A stretch of 7,249 nucleotides of DNA from Scatosoma sp045577595. Its GTDB lineage: Bacteria; Bacillota; Clostridia; Christensenellales; Borkfalkiaceae. Within the stretch, counting starts at the first letter, position 1; each line of letters begins with the position of its first letter. The notes beneath the pieces are model-generated. The model saw only the letters and a list, made by a program, of their open reading frames with translations, made no database searches and was not told where the DNA came from. Where the stretch lies: assembly GCA_045577595.1 (NCBI GenBank), contig JAZNIR010000098.1, positions 1-7,249 of the forward strand, read 5' to 3'. Below, piece by piece: positions 5,490 through 7,249 of this stretch. Made by a program: the position numbers and the translations under genes.

Positions 5490-6548
5490 ATGGCAAAAAA
5501 ATATTGCTATCTCTTTACCGAAGGTAATGCGAAAATGCGCGAAATCCTTGGCGGTAAAGGCGCGAACCTTGCTGAAATGACCAATATCGGTCTTCCCGTT
5601 CCGCAAGGTTTCACCATCTCTACGGAGGCTTGTACGCAATACTACGAAGACGGTAAACAAATCAATCCGTCCATTCAAGCGGAAATTATGGAATATATCG
5701 AAAAGATGGAAAACATCTGCGGTATGAAATTCGGCGACAAAGAAAACCCGTTGCTCGTTTCCGTTCGTTCGGGGGCGCGTGCGTCGATGCCCGGTATGAT
5801 GGACACCATCTTGAACCTTGGCTTGAACGAAGAAGTTGTAGAAACCCTTTCCGCGAAATCGGGTAATCCCCGTTGGGCTTGGGACTGCTACCGTCGTTTT
5901 ATTCAAATGTTCTCGGACGTCGTTATGGAAGTCGGCAAGAAGTATTTCGAAAAACTTATCGACGAAATGAAAGAAAAGAAGGGCGTTACGCAAGACGTGG
6001 AACTTGACGCGAACGATTTGAAAGAACTTGCTAACCAATTCAAGGCAGAATACAAAAAGCAACTTGGCAAGGATTTCCCTTCCGACCCGAAAGAACAACT
6101 TTTCGAGGCTGTAAAAGCGGTGTTCCGTTCTTGGGACAACCCCCGTGCGAATATCTACCGTATGGACCACGACATTCCGTACAGCTGGGGTACTGCCGTA
6201 AACGTACAAATGATGGCGTTTGGGAATATGGGCGAAACTTCCGGTACGGGCGTTGCGTTTACGCGTAATCCCGCTACGGGTGAAAAGGGGCTTATGGGCG
6301 AATTCCTTACGAACGCGCAAGGCGAAGACGTGGTTGCGGGCGTACGTACCCCGATGCCTATCGCACAAATGAAAGAAGTGTTCCCTGAAGTGTATGCGCA
6401 ATTCTTGAAAGTGTGCGACATTCTCGAAAATCACTACCGCGATATGCAAGATATGGAATTTACCATTCAAGATAAGAAATTGTATATGTTGCAAACGCGT
6501 AACGGTAAGAGAACGGCTGCCGCTGCTATTAAAATCGCTTGCGATTAG
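5490..6548 (+). CDS. ppdK: Pyruvate, phosphate dikinase, N-terminal part up to an in-frame TAG
   Basis: PPDK interconverts pyruvate, ATP and phosphate with phosphoenolpyruvate, AMP and pyrophosphate. In anaerobic Clostridia it works in glycolysis or gluconeogenesis in the cytoplasm. These 352 residues form the ATP-grasp nucleotide domain. GGKGANLAEM is near residue 22, VRSGARASMPGMMDT carries Arg93, and GETSGTGVAFTRNPATGE and MGEFLTNAQGEDVVAG follow. DMEFTI has Glu323 and LQTRNGKRTAAAA has Gln335, the same numbers as the ATP-site residues I recall for the C. symbiosum enzyme. A TAG then interrupts codon 353 within ACD-stop-IDEGMITE, where C. symbiosum has leucine. A protein ending here would lack the phosphohistidine and pyruvate domains and could not complete the reaction. 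Arg codon use is strongly CGT-biased (11 of 14), unlike leuB (5 of 22), suggesting high expression. It has its own promoter and RBS. Confidence 0.93.
   Translation: MAKKYCYLFTEGNAKMREILGGKGANLAEMTNIGLPVPQGFTISTEACTQYYEDGKQINPSIQAEIMEYIEKMENICGMKFGDKENPLLVSVRSGARASMPGMMDTILNLGLNEEVVETLSAKSGNPRWAWDCYRRFIQMFSDVVMEVGKKYFEKLIDEMKEKKGVTQDVELDANDLKELANQFKAEYKKQLGKDFPSDPKEQLFEAVKAVFRSWDNPRANIYRMDHDIPYSWGTAVNVQMMAFGNMGETSGTGVAFTRNPATGEKGLMGEFLTNAQGEDVVAGVRTPMPIAQMKEVFPEVYAQFLKVCDILENHYRDMQDMEFTIQDKKLYMLQTRNGKRTAAAAIKIACD
6546..6548 (+). other. In-frame TAG at ppdK codon 353
   Basis: A single TAG is in the ppdK frame with no frame change on either side. The residue expected is leucine (TTG to TAG is one base change). 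It could be a sequencing or assembly error, a fresh nonsense mutation, or a UAG that is decoded as an amino acid. Confidence 0.9.
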
Positions 6549-7249
6549 ATTGACGAAGGTATGATTACCGAACAAGAGGCGCTTATGCAAATCGACGCGA
6601 AGAGCTTGGATATGCTTTTGCATCCCCAATTCGACGCGAAAGCTTTGAAAGACGCGGATAAGAATAACGTGGTGGGCAAAGGTATCGCGGCGTCCCCCGG
6701 TGCGGCTGCGGGTAAAATCGTATTCACCGCAGAAGACGCGGTTGTGGAAGGCAAGAAGGGCGAAAAGGTGATTCTCGTTCGTTTGGAAACTTCCCCCGAA
6801 GATATCGAAGGTATGAAATACGCGCAAGGTATTTTGACGGTGCGCGGTGGACAAACGTCCCACGCGGCGGTTGTTGCGCGCGGTATGGGTACTTGCTGTG
6901 TATCCGGTTGTGGCGATATTAAAATGCACGAAGAAGAAAAATGGTTTGAACTTGCGGGCAAGATTTTCCGCGAAGGCGACGTGCTTTCCCTTGACGGTTC
7001 GACGGGTACGATTTACGATACGCTGATTAAAACTGTGCCTGCTGACCCCAACTCCGGTTACTTCGGACGTATTATGGAACTTGCGGACAAGTATAAAGCG
7101 CTTGGCGTAAGAACGAACGCGGATTCCCCCGAAGATGCGAAACAAGCGGTTGCGTTCGGCGCGCAAGGTATTGGTCTTTGCCGTACGGAACATATGTTCT
7201 TCGACCCTGCAAGAATCGGTGCGTTCCGTGAAATGATTTGTTCGGATAG
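6549..7249 (+). pseudogene. ppdK: ppdK continuation after the TAG, cut by the window end
   Basis: The same frame as 5490-6545 runs on without any stop for 233 codons, to the last full codon at 7245-7247; the final AG is an incomplete codon. Residue numbers count through the TAG. The segment begins IDEGMITEQEAL, then LLHPQFD, and enters the phosphohistidine domain: VLVRLETSPEDIEG-like sequence (here VILVRLETSPEDIEG), TVRGGQTSHAAVVARGMG with the phosphorylated His458 (His455 in C. symbiosum), and CVSGCGDI. The start of the pyruvate/PEP barrel follows, with FGAQGIGLCRTEHMFF carrying Arg565. Every motif is intact, with no sign of decay. An ATG at 6561 could begin a separate fragment, but no properly spaced ribosome binding site precedes it. 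I label it a pseudogene segment only because of the stop; it may be the second half of a functional enzyme. About 290 C-terminal codons are outside the window. Confidence 0.75.

Noticed and set aside
6546..6600. UAG decoded as pyrrolysine
   Set aside because: Pyrrolysine is known in methylamine methyltransferases and a few others at functional lysine-like sites. Here the expected residue is a linker leucine, and only a weak 4-pair hairpin follows the codon. A genome-level check for pylT/pylS would settle it.
5466..7193. A 575-codon open frame on the minus strand opposite ppdK
   Set aside because: It is an antisense shadow created by the codon bias of ppdK. The product is rich in His, Arg and Phe with no recognisable domain, and the + strand has clear PPDK conservation.
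7247..7249. A second TAG in ppdK at the very end of the window
   Set aside because: It is out of frame: the codons read GAT (7245-7247) followed by an incomplete AG. Only the TAG at 6546-6548 interrupts the frame.
6561..7249. A naturally split PPDK with a separate C-terminal subunit starting at the ATG at 6561
   Set aside because: A GAAGG-like sequence lies only one base before the ATG, too close to serve as its ribosome binding site. The joined frame needs no insertion or deletion, so a single stop in one gene is simpler.

Overview
This window is typical low-to-moderate GC Bacillota (Firmicutes) DNA, most likely from an uncultured member of the class Clostridia. Three things point there: strong GGAGG-type ribosome binding sites; a pyruvate, phosphate dikinase (PPDK) close to the Clostridium symbiosum enzyme as I recall it; and short, single-ACT or short-form versions of the amino-acid enzymes. 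The lineage below class level is a guess. Every gene is on the + strand and both window ends cut a gene.

Bases 1-5024 hold a tightly spaced run for branched-chain amino acid metabolism: the 3' end of leuC, then leuD (1-base overlap) and leuB, which together give the last steps of the leucine branch. Next come a DUF815-family AAA+ ATPase (15 bases after leuB), ilvA (threonine ammonia-lyase with one C-terminal ACT domain) and ridA. IlvA makes the reactive enamine/imine that RidA removes, so the last two form a functional pair. The DUF815 ATPase is the odd member, with no known link to the pathway. A 17-codon ORF overlaps the ilvA start. The ilvA-ridA gap (215 bases) is packed with perfect or near-perfect hairpins.

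Bases 5025-5489 are non-coding. They hold a cluster of degenerate inverted-repeat units whose arms change together, a strong intrinsic terminator (5218-5256), an AT-rich stretch, a good sigma-A-type promoter (5353-5381), and a leader of about 100 bases with overlapping alternative hairpins.

Bases 5490-7249 encode ppdK (pyruvate, phosphate dikinase), read to codon 586 where the window ends. The most notable observation is a single in-frame TAG at codon 353 (6546-6548), in the linker between the ATP-grasp domain and the phosphohistidine domain, at a position that is leucine in the C. symbiosum enzyme. The same frame continues intact for 233 codons afterwards, with the catalytic His loop and substrate-binding motifs conserved. 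The gene also shows codon bias typical of high expression. It is either a very recent nonsense mutation, a base error in the assembly, or a UAG that is read through or reassigned. None of the six complete or 3'-complete genes in the window ends in TAG (five TAA, one TGA). That is compatible with reassignment but far too small a sample to show it.
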